Position numbers and translations under genes: made by a program. A DNA stretch of 56,653 nucleotides from Candidatus Pacearchaeota archaeon (GTDB taxonomy: Archaea; Nanobdellota; Nanobdellia; Pacearchaeales; GW2011-AR1): assembly GCA_018303755.1 (NCBI GenBank), contig JAGVXO010000014.1, forward strand, positions 1-56,653, given 5' to 3'. Below the pieces are notes generated by a model. The model saw nothing but the letters and a program-made list of their open reading frames with translations. It was not told the DNA's origin and did no database searches. Position 1 is the stretch's first letter, and every line of letters begins with the position of its first letter. Positions 29,163 to 38,868 of this stretch are shown piece by piece.

Positions 29163-31910
29163 ATGGAAGCAGAAAAGACTTCGGAGAACACCCCTGGGAA
29201 TAGCAGTGAAGAGGCAATAGAAAAGAGGAAAGAACAATTAAAGCAGTTTTTGAGCTCTAAAAAAGGATTATTTATTCTTCCTTATGTTCTTCTCGCAGTA
29301 ATTGTTTATGTCGGAGTTTACATCAGGACGAGAAATCTTCCTGGATTAAAGGATATCACAACAGGCACTTGGACACTTGGGCCTGATTTGGACCCGTTTT
29401 TATTTTTAAGATGGGCAGAGTATATTGTGGCGCATGGGAATTTAATGGCAATAGATACTATGAGATATGTGCCTCTTGGATTTAATACTGCACAGGAAAT
29501 GAAATTATTATCTTTTTTTATTGCATGGTTTTACCAGTTTTTATCAATTTTTTCAAAAGAAGTTACTATAACTTATGCTGCGATAATTCTTCCTGTTGTT
29601 GCATTTGCACTTACAGTAATTGCTTTTTTCTTTATGACAAGAGAAATATTTGGAGGTTTTTTCAGTGATAAAAGAATTCCAAATGCAATTGCCTTGCTTG
29701 CTTCTGCATTTCTTACTGTTGTTCCTGCACTTTTGCCAAGGACAATTGCAGGAATTCCTGAAAAAGAGTCAGTCGGGTTTTTGTTTATATTCCTTGCATT
29801 TTATTTTTCAATTAAATCATTTAAGAATGTTAATTTAAAAAAATCTGTTATTTCAGCAGTATTTGCAGGAATTTCAACTGCAATTCTTGGATTAGTATGG
29901 GGAGGAATAACTTTTGTTTTTATGGCAATCGGTGTTTCTGTTTTTTTCTACTTTATGCTTGGGCAGATGAAAAAAAAGGAACTTTTGGCTTATATTTTAT
30001 GGATAGTGACATTTATGCCCCTAATGATATACTTTTCTTCAAGATATACTATAATAAACTTGGTTGCATCAACTTCAACTATTCCAATTTTTGCAACATT
30101 GGCATTAATCCTATTTGATATATACATTTACCCTTATGCCAAAAAAATCTCTTTTATAGGCAAAACAGAGGAAAAGTTTAAACTGCCAAGAACATTTGTT
30201 TCAATTATTTTAACTGCTTTGATTTTATTAATCTCTGCAACTGCTGTGCTTGGAACTTCCTTTGTTATTGGAATTATGTCTGATGTATTTAATCATCTTT
30301 TGAATCCGCTCAGCACAAATAGAGTGGCTGTAACTGTTGCAGAAAATAAACAACCTTTTTTTAATGGTGAGTGGAAGCAAAATTTCGGTCCTGTGTTCGG
30401 CACAATACCTTTATTTTTCACATTGTTTTTTATAGGCTCTGTATTGTTAATGTTCCACATATTTAAAAAAATTGAAATAAAAGAAAGAGTTTTGATAACT
30501 ATCTCATATTTTGTGTTTATATCAGGAATTATCTTCAGCAGATATTCCTCTTCTTCTGTTTTAGACGGCATAAGTTTTGCAAGCAAGACGTTTTATTTTG
30601 GGGGTATGATGTTTTTTGTCTGTTCTTTTGTTTATGTATTTTTTAGATACAGCAGACATAACAAGCTTGAACTTTTAAGAATAGATTATCCTTTGATTTT
30701 ATTGCTCGTATTCTTTTTTATTTCATTGGTTGCTGCGAGAGGCGCAATACGCCTTATAATGGTGCTTGTTCCTTCTGCCGCAGTTATTGCCTCTTATTTT
30801 GTGATCACTCCTTTATTTTATGCATTTAAAACAAAAGAAGATACTGCAAAAGTTTTGATGATTGCTGTTGCAATTATTTTAATGAGCGCTTCTTTTTATT
30901 CTATTTATCAATTTTATGGCTCAAGTGTAAGCCAAGCAAGTGTTTATTATCCAAATATTTATACACAACAATGGCAGAAAGCAATGGAATGGGTTAGAAA
31001 TAGCACTCCTGAAACTGCAGTTTTCGGGCATTGGTGGGATTACGGATATTGGGTTCAAAGCATGGGAAAAAGAGCGACAGTTGTAGATGGTGGAAACTCG
31101 ATTATTTACTGGAACCATATGATGGGACGCTATGTTCTTACCTCTCCTGAGGATAATAAAGCACTCGAATTTCTTTATGCACATAATACCACGCACTTTT
31201 TAATTGATTCAACTGATATTGGCAAATATACCGCATTTAGCAGTATTGGCTCTAACAAAGATTATGACAGGGCTAGTTATCTTCCGCAATTCTTTTTAAA
31301 TGAGCAGCAGACACAGGAGACAAAATTAGGCATTGTAGAATATTATCTCGGCGGTGCAGGAATTGATGATGACATCTTTTATGAAAATAATGGGACAAAG
31401 ATTACATTGGTAAAAGAGAACTCTGGAATAGGTGCAATAATGATTGAAAAGCGAAATGGCTCAATCTCCCAGCCAACAGGAATTTTTGTAAGCAATGGAA
31501 AACAAGTGAATATTCCATTGAGATATCTTTATTACAATAATCATTTGTATGACTTTGGTGCAGGATTTGATGCTGGATTTTTTGCAGCAGACAGCATAGT
31601 TTCTTCAGGAGGACAGATGAAATTAGTTCCTAATGGCGGAGGATTTTATTTAAGCCCGAGAGTTGTTCATTCATTCTTAGCGAGAAAATATTTGTTTGAA
31701 GAAGAAGGAAACTTTAAATTAGTGCATACAGAATCGCATCCTATAATTGAGAATCTAAGGCAGGGCGGTAATCAGATTGATGAATTTGTTTTTGTAAATG
31801 GAGAGTTTGCAGGCCCAATAAAAATCTGGGAAATTGAATATCCTTCAAATGTTCAGTTCAAGAGTGAATACCTTGAAACAAAATATCCAGAGGATATTTT
31901 TTGGAGTTAA
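29163..31910 (+). CDS. aglB: Oligosaccharyltransferase AglB (STT3 family)
   Basis: Transfers lipid-linked glycan to Asn of N-x-S/T sequons outside the membrane. 915 residues: a short charged N-terminus, 13 or so helices with the first external-loop metal motif GPDLDPF, a later external-loop segment, then the soluble domain starting with WWDYG (624-628; GHWWDYGYWVQSMGKR) and TVVDGGN. Length matches archaeal AglB. It opens the glycan region. Confidence 0.96.
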   Translation: MEAEKTSENTPGNSSEEAIEKRKEQLKQFLSSKKGLFILPYVLLAVIVYVGVYIRTRNLPGLKDITTGTWTLGPDLDPFLFLRWAEYIVAHGNLMAIDTMRYVPLGFNTAQEMKLLSFFIAWFYQFLSIFSKEVTITYAAIILPVVAFALTVIAFFFMTREIFGGFFSDKRIPNAIALLASAFLTVVPALLPRTIAGIPEKESVGFLFIFLAFYFSIKSFKNVNLKKSVISAVFAGISTAILGLVWGGITFVFMAIGVSVFFYFMLGQMKKKELLAYILWIVTFMPLMIYFSSRYTIINLVASTSTIPIFATLALILFDIYIYPYAKKISFIGKTEEKFKLPRTFVSIILTALILLISATAVLGTSFVIGIMSDVFNHLLNPLSTNRVAVTVAENKQPFFNGEWKQNFGPVFGTIPLFFTLFFIGSVLLMFHIFKKIEIKERVLITISYFVFISGIIFSRYSSSSVLDGISFASKTFYFGGMMFFVCSFVYVFFRYSRHNKLELLRIDYPLILLLVFFFISLVAARGAIRLIMVLVPSAAVIASYFVITPLFYAFKTKEDTAKVLMIAVAIILMSASFYSIYQFYGSSVSQASVYYPNIYTQQWQKAMEWVRNSTPETAVFGHWWDYGYWVQSMGKRATVVDGGNSIIYWNHMMGRYVLTSPEDNKALEFLYAHNTTHFLIDSTDIGKYTAFSSIGSNKDYDRASYLPQFFLNEQQTQETKLGIVEYYLGGAGIDDDIFYENNGTKITLVKENSGIGAIMIEKRNGSISQPTGIFVSNGKQVNIPLRYLYYNNHLYDFGAGFDAGFFAADSIVSSGGQMKLVPNGGGFYLSPRVVHSFLARKYLFEEEGNFKLVHTESHPIIENLRQGGNQIDEFVFVNGEFAGPIKIWEIEYPSNVQFKSEYLETKYPEDIFWS

Positions 31911-31939
31911 ATGTTCTGAGGTTTGTATCTATATTTATT

Positions 31940-32270
31940 CTTTAAACATCCATAACCTTGCCTAATTCAACATCTTTTTATTTACCCTTTATTATTCTTT
32001 GATTTTAATATTGGTTAAATTATTTGGATATCATATGTGCTCATGGGGTAGGATTTGAAAAATAACCGGCGCGAAGCGCCAATATAAAGTGCGAGCGAAG
32101 CAATATCTATTCTTCTAACATCCCATTCTTTTCCCTTATTTTATATCTTTCCATGTGGCTTTTATTTTTTCAGTTAAATTTGTTTAATGCACTTATTAAA
32201 AATATAAACTTCTAAGGTATAAATGGATTAAGGGGTTGAAAATTTGCAAATGCGCGAAAGCGCACTATTT
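31940..32270 (-). repeat. Dispersed intergenic repeats (two cores)
   Basis: Gene-free 400-bp spacer: reversed cores 31940-31981 and 32110-32158, hairpins GGCGC-GAA-GCGCC (32068-32080), GCGAGCGAAGC (32091-32101) and TGCGC-GAAA-GCGCA (32251-32264), and GTATAAATGG plus TTTGCAAAT segments. Confidence 0.6.
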
Positions 32271-32314
32271 TCATCAATCACTACCTTTTTAAAACAGCGT
32301 TTTCTCTATAAACT

Positions 32315-33325
32315 ATGGAAATCCTGCTTTTGCTCCCAGTTGTGCTTTCATTTTTTTTAGTTGTCTTCTTAATGCCCTACTGGATAAGAAAGGCGCATCA
32401 AATTGAGCTTATGTGGGATGATATGAATAAACTAAACTCGCCAAAAGTTGCCGGTTCTGGGGGAGTTGTAACTGTGATTGGATTTGTTTTCGGAGTTCTT
32501 GCATATGTTGCAATAAAAACCTTTTATTTTAAATCTTCAAATGGAAATCTTGTAGGAATTTTCGCTATTCTTTCTGTTATTCTTCTCGTTTCTCTTGGAG
32601 GGTTTATAGATGATTTATTTGGATGGAGAAAAGGAGGATTATCAAAGAAATCCAGAATTTTGCTTATTCTCTTTTCAGCAATTCCTTTAATGGTAATTAA
32701 TGCAGGAGTATCAACAATATTTATTCCGTTTGTTGGAACAACTAATTTGGGAATTTTTTATGCATTAGTTATTATTCCTCTAGGAGTTTTAGGTGCTTCA
32801 GCTACATTTAATATTCTTGCTGGCTATAATGGATTAGAAGCAGGACAGGGAATTTTAATTTTGTCTGCTCTTGCACTTATGTCTTTTTTTACAGGAAGCA
32901 CATGGCTGAGCGTGATTGCTTTATGCATGATTAGTGCGCTTTTTGCATTTCTTTTATTTAATAAATATCCTGCAAAAGTATTCCCAGGAGACGGATTAAC
33001 ATACTCTGTCGGAGCTATGGCTGCCTGTATGGCTATTCTCGGAAATTATGAGATGTTTGCTGTTTTTATTTTTATTCCTTATGGTATTGAAACAATTTTC
33101 AAATTAAGGGGCAGGCTTAAAAAACAATCATTTGGACTGCCTCAAAAAGATGGCTCAATAAAAAATAGGTATGATAAGATATATGGATTAGAGCATCTTG
33201 CAATAAAGATATTAAGTAAATTTAAAAAAGAAGTTTATGAATGGGAGGTTGTAATTTTAATTTATGGATTTCAGGTGTTGATAATTGCACTTGGTTTTCT
33301 TATTTTCCTGTTTAATGCAGCATAA
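32315..33325 (+). CDS. UDP-GlcNAc:polyprenyl-phosphate GlcNAc-1-P transferase family
   Basis: Membrane phospho-sugar transferase (MraY/WecA/ALG7 superfamily) that starts lipid-linked oligosaccharide synthesis. 336 residues, ~10 helices. FIDDLFGWRKGG carries the Asp-rich motif, FNILAGYNGLEAGQG the N-x-x-x-G-x-N-G motif, and FPGDGLTYSVGA the third motif. ALG7/AglH-like by length and motif style. It sits just before the flippase and supports the AglB pathway. Confidence 0.92.
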   Translation: MEILLLLPVVLSFFLVVFLMPYWIRKAHQIELMWDDMNKLNSPKVAGSGGVVTVIGFVFGVLAYVAIKTFYFKSSNGNLVGIFAILSVILLVSLGGFIDDLFGWRKGGLSKKSRILLILFSAIPLMVINAGVSTIFIPFVGTTNLGIFYALVIIPLGVLGASATFNILAGYNGLEAGQGILILSALALMSFFTGSTWLSVIALCMISALFAFLLFNKYPAKVFPGDGLTYSVGAMAACMAILGNYEMFAVFIFIPYGIETIFKLRGRLKKQSFGLPQKDGSIKNRYDKIYGLEHLAIKILSKFKKEVYEWEVVILIYGFQVLIIALGFLIFLFNAA

Positions 33326-33334
33326 TTTAATAAG

Positions 33335-34570
33335 ATGATAACTAAAAAAACATTTTCAAATGAGCTTGTGAAAGGAGGCATATCTTTGTTTATTTTTTTG
33401 AATATATTTAATGCTCTTAATTTCTTCTACCAGTTTTTAATGGCGCGAATGCTCGGGCCTTCTGATTACAGCACACTAGCAGTTCTTTCAACAATTTTAT
33501 ATTTTATTGCAATTCCTTCTGACAGCATACAGACAATTGTCACAAAATATGTTTCAAAATTCAACGCATCAGGAGAAAATAGTAAGACTGGGTATTTTTT
33601 AGGCAAAGCGCTAAGAAAAGGCACGATGATTTCTCTGCTCATCTTTATTGTGCTAATGCCTATTATGATTTTAGTTTTTTCATATTATCTTAAAATAAGT
33701 TTTTTGCTTGTTCTTTTAACCTGGGCAAATGTGACGATTATTTTCCTTATACCTGTGCTAAGAGGGGCTATGCAGGGGCTTAAAAAATTTAACTCTCTTG
33801 GATTTAATCTTGTTGCAGAAGGAGGTTTAAGATTGGTAATTGCAGTGTGTCTCGTAACACTTGGTTTTGGAGTTTATGGAGCAGTTATTGGAGCTATTTC
33901 CTCTGCATTTGTTGCAATGCTGATTGCATTTATTCCGTTAGGTTATATTTTTTCTTTAAAAAAAGAAAGAGCTGACATTTCTGATATTTACAAAAACAGC
34001 TATCCCATTATATTCACACTTGTTGCAATTATGCTTTTCCAGAGTATAGATGTTATACTTGCAAAAAAATTTTTCAGTGATGTAATGGCAGGACAGTATG
34101 CTGTTGCAAATCTTGTTGGAAAAATGGTGTTTTTTGGAACTCTTGCAATAAGCAGGGCAATGTTTCCGATAAGTGTTGAAAGGTTTGAGAAAAATGGCAA
34201 TACTTCAAGTATAATGAAAAAATCAATAATTGCAGCAATTATTTTATGCGCGCTTTCTATATTGTTTTTATGGATATTTCCAGAGCCATTCTTAAGAGTT
34301 TTCTTTGGTGTTGATTATCTTGAAGCATCAAATATTCTTGTGCTGTCAGGCATTGCATTTTCCTTTTTGTCAATATCCAATATAATTCTGCTTTATGGAA
34401 TTTCAATAAATCGCGCTCTTAAACCTGCCTATGTTGTTTTCTTCCTGATATTCCAGATATGCCTCCTTTATTTATTCAGAGCTTCACTTGTTTTGTTTGC
34501 AACGGGCATGGTTGTTTCTTCGTTATTCCTTTTAATTATGAGTGTGATTGCGGTTAGAAAAAGGAGCTAA
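33335..34570 (+). CDS. Polysaccharide flippase (Wzx/MOP family)
   Basis: 411 residues with 12 predicted helices. The opening (NFFYQFLMARMLGPSDYSTLAVLS) is typical of MOP-superfamily O-antigen flippases. Presumed to move lipid-linked glycans across the membrane for AglB or other polymers. 9-bp gap from the GlcNAc-1-P transferase indicates an operon. Its end overlaps the convergent hydrolase gene by 17 bp. Confidence 0.9.
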   Translation: MITKKTFSNELVKGGISLFIFLNIFNALNFFYQFLMARMLGPSDYSTLAVLSTILYFIAIPSDSIQTIVTKYVSKFNASGENSKTGYFLGKALRKGTMISLLIFIVLMPIMILVFSYYLKISFLLVLLTWANVTIIFLIPVLRGAMQGLKKFNSLGFNLVAEGGLRLVIAVCLVTLGFGVYGAVIGAISSAFVAMLIAFIPLGYIFSLKKERADISDIYKNSYPIIFTLVAIMLFQSIDVILAKKFFSDVMAGQYAVANLVGKMVFFGTLAISRAMFPISVERFEKNGNTSSIMKKSIIAAIILCALSILFLWIFPEPFLRVFFGVDYLEASNILVLSGIAFSFLSISNIILLYGISINRALKPAYVVFFLIFQICLLYLFRASLVLFATGMVVSSLFLLIMSVIAVRKRS

Positions 34571-35108
34571 TTTCATGTTTGTATTCAAGATAACTTATCC
34601 ATAAAATCAACAGAATTGCATCAAGAGTAGGGAAGAAAAAATCCCTTAAATTTGCATTAGGAATAAGCCCGACTAAATCAAGTCCAAATTCTATATTTGA
34701 AGCAGGATAAAATGGAATTATGCTTCCTGAAAGCAGTCCATCGAGGATTAAATGCATTAATATCCCTGCTGAAATAATTAAAAATAATTTTGAATAGGTT
34801 ATTTTTGATTTATTGATTTTAAATGGTTTCGCTTTTATAAAAATCAAAGAAAATAAAATAAATATCAAGGGAAAAAATAGCGAGTGTGTGATTGTTCTAT
34901 GAATGCCCAAAGAGTCATAACCAAAAATATAGCTAATCCAGACAAAAAGAAAATCAATATCTGGCAAAAGCCCTGCTAATCCCCCCATGAAGACATAATA
35001 AATTGGGAAATCTTTTTTATTTTTTACAAAATAATCTCTGAATAAAGTAATAAGGATAACTGCAATAACAAAATGAGTGACTGCAAGTGGCATGATACTA
35101 ATATTCAA
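34554..35108 (-). CDS. Membrane-bound metal-dependent hydrolase (YdjM/DUF457 type)
   Basis: 184 residues, four helices. GGLAGLLPDIDFLF, GIHRTITHSLFFPLIF and MHLILDGLLS contain the His/Asp residues typical of the YdjM-like inner-membrane hydrolase family. The substrate is not known. It overlaps the PHP gene start by 11 bp. Confidence 0.85.
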   Translation of the reverse strand: MNISIMPLAVTHFVIAVILITLFRDYFVKNKKDFPIYYVFMGGLAGLLPDIDFLFVWISYIFGYDSLGIHRTITHSLFFPLIFILFSLIFIKAKPFKINKSKITYSKLFLIISAGILMHLILDGLLSGSIIPFYPASNIEFGLDLVGLIPNANLRDFFFPTLDAILLILWISYLEYKHEISSFF

Positions 35109-36054
35109 CTAATCTTTTTAAACTATTCGAACTTGGCTGATATTTATCATCAAGAGAATCTCTTATTGCTCTATTTCCCTTCATGAATTGCATTGTCCAT
35201 TGTATCCAACCAAGCATATTTGAATAGTTTGCAACTGGAATAAATTGCCCATTAGAGATTGTTTGTTTAAGGGTGCTTAAAAGTTTTTCTTCATCTGAAA
35301 AATCAATATCTTCCTGAGAACATTTGATATAACTAAGCCCAATGTCTTTAAGCCTGTGTGAATCTGAAATTGCAACCCATGGTTTGCCGTGCTTTTCTGC
35401 AAACGCTTGAACTTGTTTATTGTGAGTTCTTGTATATTCCCCAAGTTTTGGTAAAAATCCAAGCCAGTTTGGAACAGCAACCATTGAATTATGCCCTTCA
35501 ATTGCGTCGAGTTTGTCCCAATATGTTAAAAGAGTGCTTTTATCCATACCAGAACCTCCAAGAGAAAAATCTCTGTCCATTGTAGGATGTTCTGCAATCG
35601 AAATTAAACCATTATCGTGACAATAATTAATTGTATCTTTTAAACTTCTAAGATTTGGAACTTGATTAGTGCCGACGACAAGATGGTCTAATCTCCTTTT
35701 CTTTCCATTCTCTATTGGTTCTGCAACTATTGCTGTTTGCCCGCTTACTAAATACAATTTTTTTCCAGAAGTTTTTTGCTCAACGACTAGCATATTATTC
35801 CCCAACTTTTCTGCACGATAATATAATGGCATATTGTCAATTTGTTTTGCAAGGTATCCTAATCTATCTTGAACAAAGCCTCTTGGAATTTCCCAATATT
35901 CGCTTGTTACTGCGCAGATATCAATTCCTCTTGAAAAACAGGCATCTGCAAAATCTTTTAAAAGGGTTTCTGGATTAAACTTCTGATATTTTTCCCAGTC
36001 ATGCGCAAAGCTTATAGTACCATGCTCATGAAGGGCTATTTTTAGATGTTCCAT
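35098..36054 (-). CDS. PHP-domain phosphoesterase-like protein
   Basis: 318 residues from ATG 36054 (MEHLKIALHEHGT). Metal-site motifs follow the PHP order: HEH near the N-terminus, CAVTSEYWEI, AEHPTMD, EGHNSM and a late SDSHRL. A longer frame upstream starts with GTG and is less likely. Probably hydrolyses a phosphomonoester or nucleotide; specificity unknown. Transcribed away from the glycosyltransferase genes. Confidence 0.82.
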   Translation of the reverse strand: MEHLKIALHEHGTISFAHDWEKYQKFNPETLLKDFADACFSRGIDICAVTSEYWEIPRGFVQDRLGYLAKQIDNMPLYYRAEKLGNNMLVVEQKTSGKKLYLVSGQTAIVAEPIENGKKRRLDHLVVGTNQVPNLRSLKDTINYCHDNGLISIAEHPTMDRDFSLGGSGMDKSTLLTYWDKLDAIEGHNSMVAVPNWLGFLPKLGEYTRTHNKQVQAFAEKHGKPWVAISDSHRLKDIGLSYIKCSQEDIDFSDEEKLLSTLKQTISNGQFIPVANYSNMLGWIQWTMQFMKGNRAIRDSLDDKYQPSSNSLKRLVEY

Positions 36055-36145
36055 ATATCCACGAATGTACTCTCTTTTTAAACATTCCTGCACTTAAAAA
36101 CTTCACCACGAAAATCTTTAAATTCCTGCTATTCTGCACTTTTTT

Positions 36146-36919
36146 ATGCTATGCATCATAATGCCTGCTTATAATGAGGAAAAGCGTATAGGCAGAACTC
36201 TTGAAGAATACAGCCATTTTTTTGACAAATTAGCAAAACAAAAAATTTTAGAATATAGAATACTTGTTGTTATAAACGGCACAACAGACAGGACAGAGGA
36301 GGTTGTTCAGAAATATACTGATAAAAATAAAAAAATACTCTCACTTAATTTTAAAAAAGGAGGAAAGGGCTTTGCAATACTAAAGGGTTTTGAATATGCT
36401 GTTGAAAATCATTTTGATGAAATCGGATTTGTTGATTCTGACTTGGCAACTTATCCAGAAGAATTCTGGAAACTTGTTGCGCAATTGCATAAATACAATG
36501 GCGCAATTGCAAGCAGATGGAAAAAAGGCGCAGTTGTAAAAAGGGATATTAGAAAGATTATAAGAAGCAGGGGATTTAATTTTCTTGTAAGAAGCTTATT
36601 TTTTCTGCCATATCAAGATACCCAATGCGGGGCAAAAATATTCAAATGGAATGCAATAAAAGAAATTCTTCCTGAAATAAAGAGTTTGGAGTGGGCATTT
36701 GATGTTGATTTGCTTTATTTGTGCAAAAGGCATAAATTTAATATTAAAGAAATTCCTACAAAATGGGATGATAAAAAGGGCTCAAAAATCGGCTCAATAA
36801 TAACGCCAATAAAAATGGCTTCGTCAGTAATCCGATTAAGAATGCTTTACTCTCCATTTAAATTTATTGTAAGAATATATGATAAACTGCCCAATAAATT
36901 TAAAGTACATAATTTGTAA
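36146..36919 (+). CDS. Family 2 glycosyltransferase (dolichyl-P-glucose/mannose synthase-like)
   Basis: 257 residues. MPAYNEEKRIGRTL and GKGFAILKGFEYA match ALG5/AglJ-type enzymes, which charge polyprenyl phosphate with a sugar from a nucleotide donor. DSDLATYPEEF supplies the D-x-D metal site, and DTQCGAKIFKW is the conserved DxQCG motif. No C-terminal membrane helices. First of a GT2-GT2-methyltransferase run. Confidence 0.9.
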   Translation: MLCIIMPAYNEEKRIGRTLEEYSHFFDKLAKQKILEYRILVVINGTTDRTEEVVQKYTDKNKKILSLNFKKGGKGFAILKGFEYAVENHFDEIGFVDSDLATYPEEFWKLVAQLHKYNGAIASRWKKGAVVKRDIRKIIRSRGFNFLVRSLFFLPYQDTQCGAKIFKWNAIKEILPEIKSLEWAFDVDLLYLCKRHKFNIKEIPTKWDDKKGSKIGSIITPIKMASSVIRLRMLYSPFKFIVRIYDKLPNKFKVHNL

Positions 36920-36927
36920 TTTTTAAA

Positions 36928-37890
36928 ATGCTGAAAAAACTAAAACCCAAAAAAACAAAAGTGCCTAAAATAAGTTTCCTTATAGCTGCGCATAATGAAG
37001 AAAAAATAATTAGAGAGTGTGTTGAAACAATTGCAAATCTGCCTTCAAAAAAGCATGAAATAATTGTCGGGCTTGATGGATGCACAGATAGGACAGAAGA
37101 GATTGTAAAAGAACTTGCAGAAAAGCACAAGAATTTAAGATACTTTTCGCTTAATTTAAGGCAGGGAAAGAATGCAGTAATCAATGAAATAATAAAAAAA
37201 GCGCGTGGAGAAATTGTCGTGATTAACGATGCTGACTGGATATTTATCTCCAAAGATAAAAAAAGTTTTGACAAATTTTTCTCTGTTTTTGATAATCCTA
37301 AAATAGGCGGAATTGCAGAATCATTCCCGGCAGAATGGCATAAAGACAGAATTGAAAATTCGGATATTGGCTATAAAATGGAGGCATACAGCTCTTTTTT
37401 ATGGTATGAGTTTCAAAAAGAAAAATTTACCTATGAAAAAGAGGGATTAAGGTGCTTAAAAGAACCGACAATGTTTTTGACGAACATCTTCAGAAAAAAC
37501 CTTTACAAGGAAAATCTTTCGCTTGGAGATGATTTTGAAAGAACACATTATATTATGTCTCAGGGATATAAAATAGTGCAGTTTGACAACGATAAAATGC
37601 CAAGAATAAAAACCACTTATAACACTTTGAAAATCAAAGATATTTTCAGATTAAAAATAAGAACTGCTGTTGCAAGAGCACAGCTTAATGAAAGAAATCT
37701 CCAAAATATAACAATAGGCAATTATTATTTTCCATTTATTGTTTATGCTTTGAAAGAATCAATGAAAAAAGGACTAAATTGGTTCGGCATTATTTTATTT
37801 TGGATAATTTTAAGCTCAACAGCAGCATTTTTTGCAGGATTTAAAAAAATCGGGACAAAAGAAGGATGGAAAATAAGGCAGAAGCGATAG
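36928..37890 (+). CDS. Family 2 glycosyltransferase
   Basis: 320 residues. ISFLIAAHNEEKIIRECV and VGLDGCTDRTEEIV form the nucleotide-sugar fold, NDADWIF is the DxD-like site, and SLGDDFERTHYI resembles the acceptor ED motif. Two C-terminal hydrophobic stretches may anchor it. 8-bp gap from the preceding GT2 and overlap with the following methyltransferase. Confidence 0.88.
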   Translation: MLKKLKPKKTKVPKISFLIAAHNEEKIIRECVETIANLPSKKHEIIVGLDGCTDRTEEIVKELAEKHKNLRYFSLNLRQGKNAVINEIIKKARGEIVVINDADWIFISKDKKSFDKFFSVFDNPKIGGIAESFPAEWHKDRIENSDIGYKMEAYSSFLWYEFQKEKFTYEKEGLRCLKEPTMFLTNIFRKNLYKENLSLGDDFERTHYIMSQGYKIVQFDNDKMPRIKTTYNTLKIKDIFRLKIRTAVARAQLNERNLQNITIGNYYFPFIVYALKESMKKGLNWFGIILFWIILSSTAAFFAGFKKIGTKEGWKIRQKR

Positions 37891-38825
37891 GAATAAAATG
37901 GAAAAATTGCCCGCTGTGCAAAAACAAAAAGACCAGTTTAAAGTATAAGAATATGGGGGATAAAGGGTATTTTATCAATGGGAAATTTGATTTAATTGAA
38001 TGTCAAAACTGCAAATTTGAATTCTTAAGCTATCTGCTGAATGAAAAACAGCTTGCAAAATACTATCCTTCAGAAGACTATTACTCTTTCTATAATTATA
38101 ATCCTCTTGCATTAAAATATCATAAACTATCCGCATATTATCATTCTAAAAAAACTTTCTTGTTTAATTTTGTTTTTTTCCCATTAAGCCCAATATTATA
38201 TAAATATTATATCAAGCAGGATGCAAATGTCCTTGAGATTGGATGTGGAAATGGAATGAAGCTTGAAATATATAGAAAGTATGGAATGAAAACTGCAGGA
38301 ATTGAGCCATACGGACCTGGCCTGGCTGAGAAAGAGAAAGTACTTGGAATTGAGAGAATTTCTGTTAAAGATGCAAAATATAAAGAGAATAGTTTTGACT
38401 TTATTGTTTTAAAAGAAGTGCTGGAACATGTGCCTAATCAAAAATTGCTTTTGGAAAGATGTTTCAAATGGATGAAACCAGGGGGGAGATTCATAATCAC
38501 TGTTCCTAATACAGACAGCTTTTTATGCAGACTATTTAAGCAGGACTGGTTCGGCTATGATGTGCCAAGACATTTATATAATTACAATCCTGAAAATCTT
38601 TCTTTTTTCTTAAAGAAATTTGGGTTTAAAATAATTCGCATTAAACTCTATGAAATGCCTTATATGCTTGATGGCTCGTTAAAGTTCCATATTGCAAGAA
38701 AAACGGGCAAGAAAGAGCATGAGTTTATTTTTTCAAATTTTGCAAAGATTGCTGCAACTCCAATTGCTCTTATGCTGACATATTTAAAACGCGGTTCGTT
38801 GATGGAGATTGAGTGCACAAAATAA
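37866..38825 (+). CDS. SAM-dependent methyltransferase with N-terminal zinc finger
   Basis: 319 residues. An N-terminal CPLC...CQNC zinc ribbon (residues ~15-55) precedes a class I methyltransferase core: VLEIGCGNGM (motif I), AGIEPYG, FIVLKEVLEHV and MKPGGRFIITVPN. This double architecture is common among sugar methyltransferases of surface-glycan clusters. Overlaps the preceding GT2 by 25 bp. Confidence 0.9.
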   Translation: MENKAEAIGIKWKNCPLCKNKKTSLKYKNMGDKGYFINGKFDLIECQNCKFEFLSYLLNEKQLAKYYPSEDYYSFYNYNPLALKYHKLSAYYHSKKTFLFNFVFFPLSPILYKYYIKQDANVLEIGCGNGMKLEIYRKYGMKTAGIEPYGPGLAEKEKVLGIERISVKDAKYKENSFDFIVLKEVLEHVPNQKLLLERCFKWMKPGGRFIITVPNTDSFLCRLFKQDWFGYDVPRHLYNYNPENLSFFLKKFGFKIIRIKLYEMPYMLDGSLKFHIARKTGKKEHEFIFSNFAKIAATPIALMLTYLKRGSLMEIECTK

Positions 38826-38840
38826 TTCATCACAACTATT

Positions 38841-38849
38841 TTTATATAC
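38841..38849 (+). promoter_or_regulatory. TATA box for the 38869 glycosyltransferase
   Basis: TTTATATAC, centred 24 nt upstream of ATG 38869. It supports that start over an earlier TTG. Confidence 0.6.
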
Positions 38850-38868
38850 CCTGTCAAAATGCAGTTTT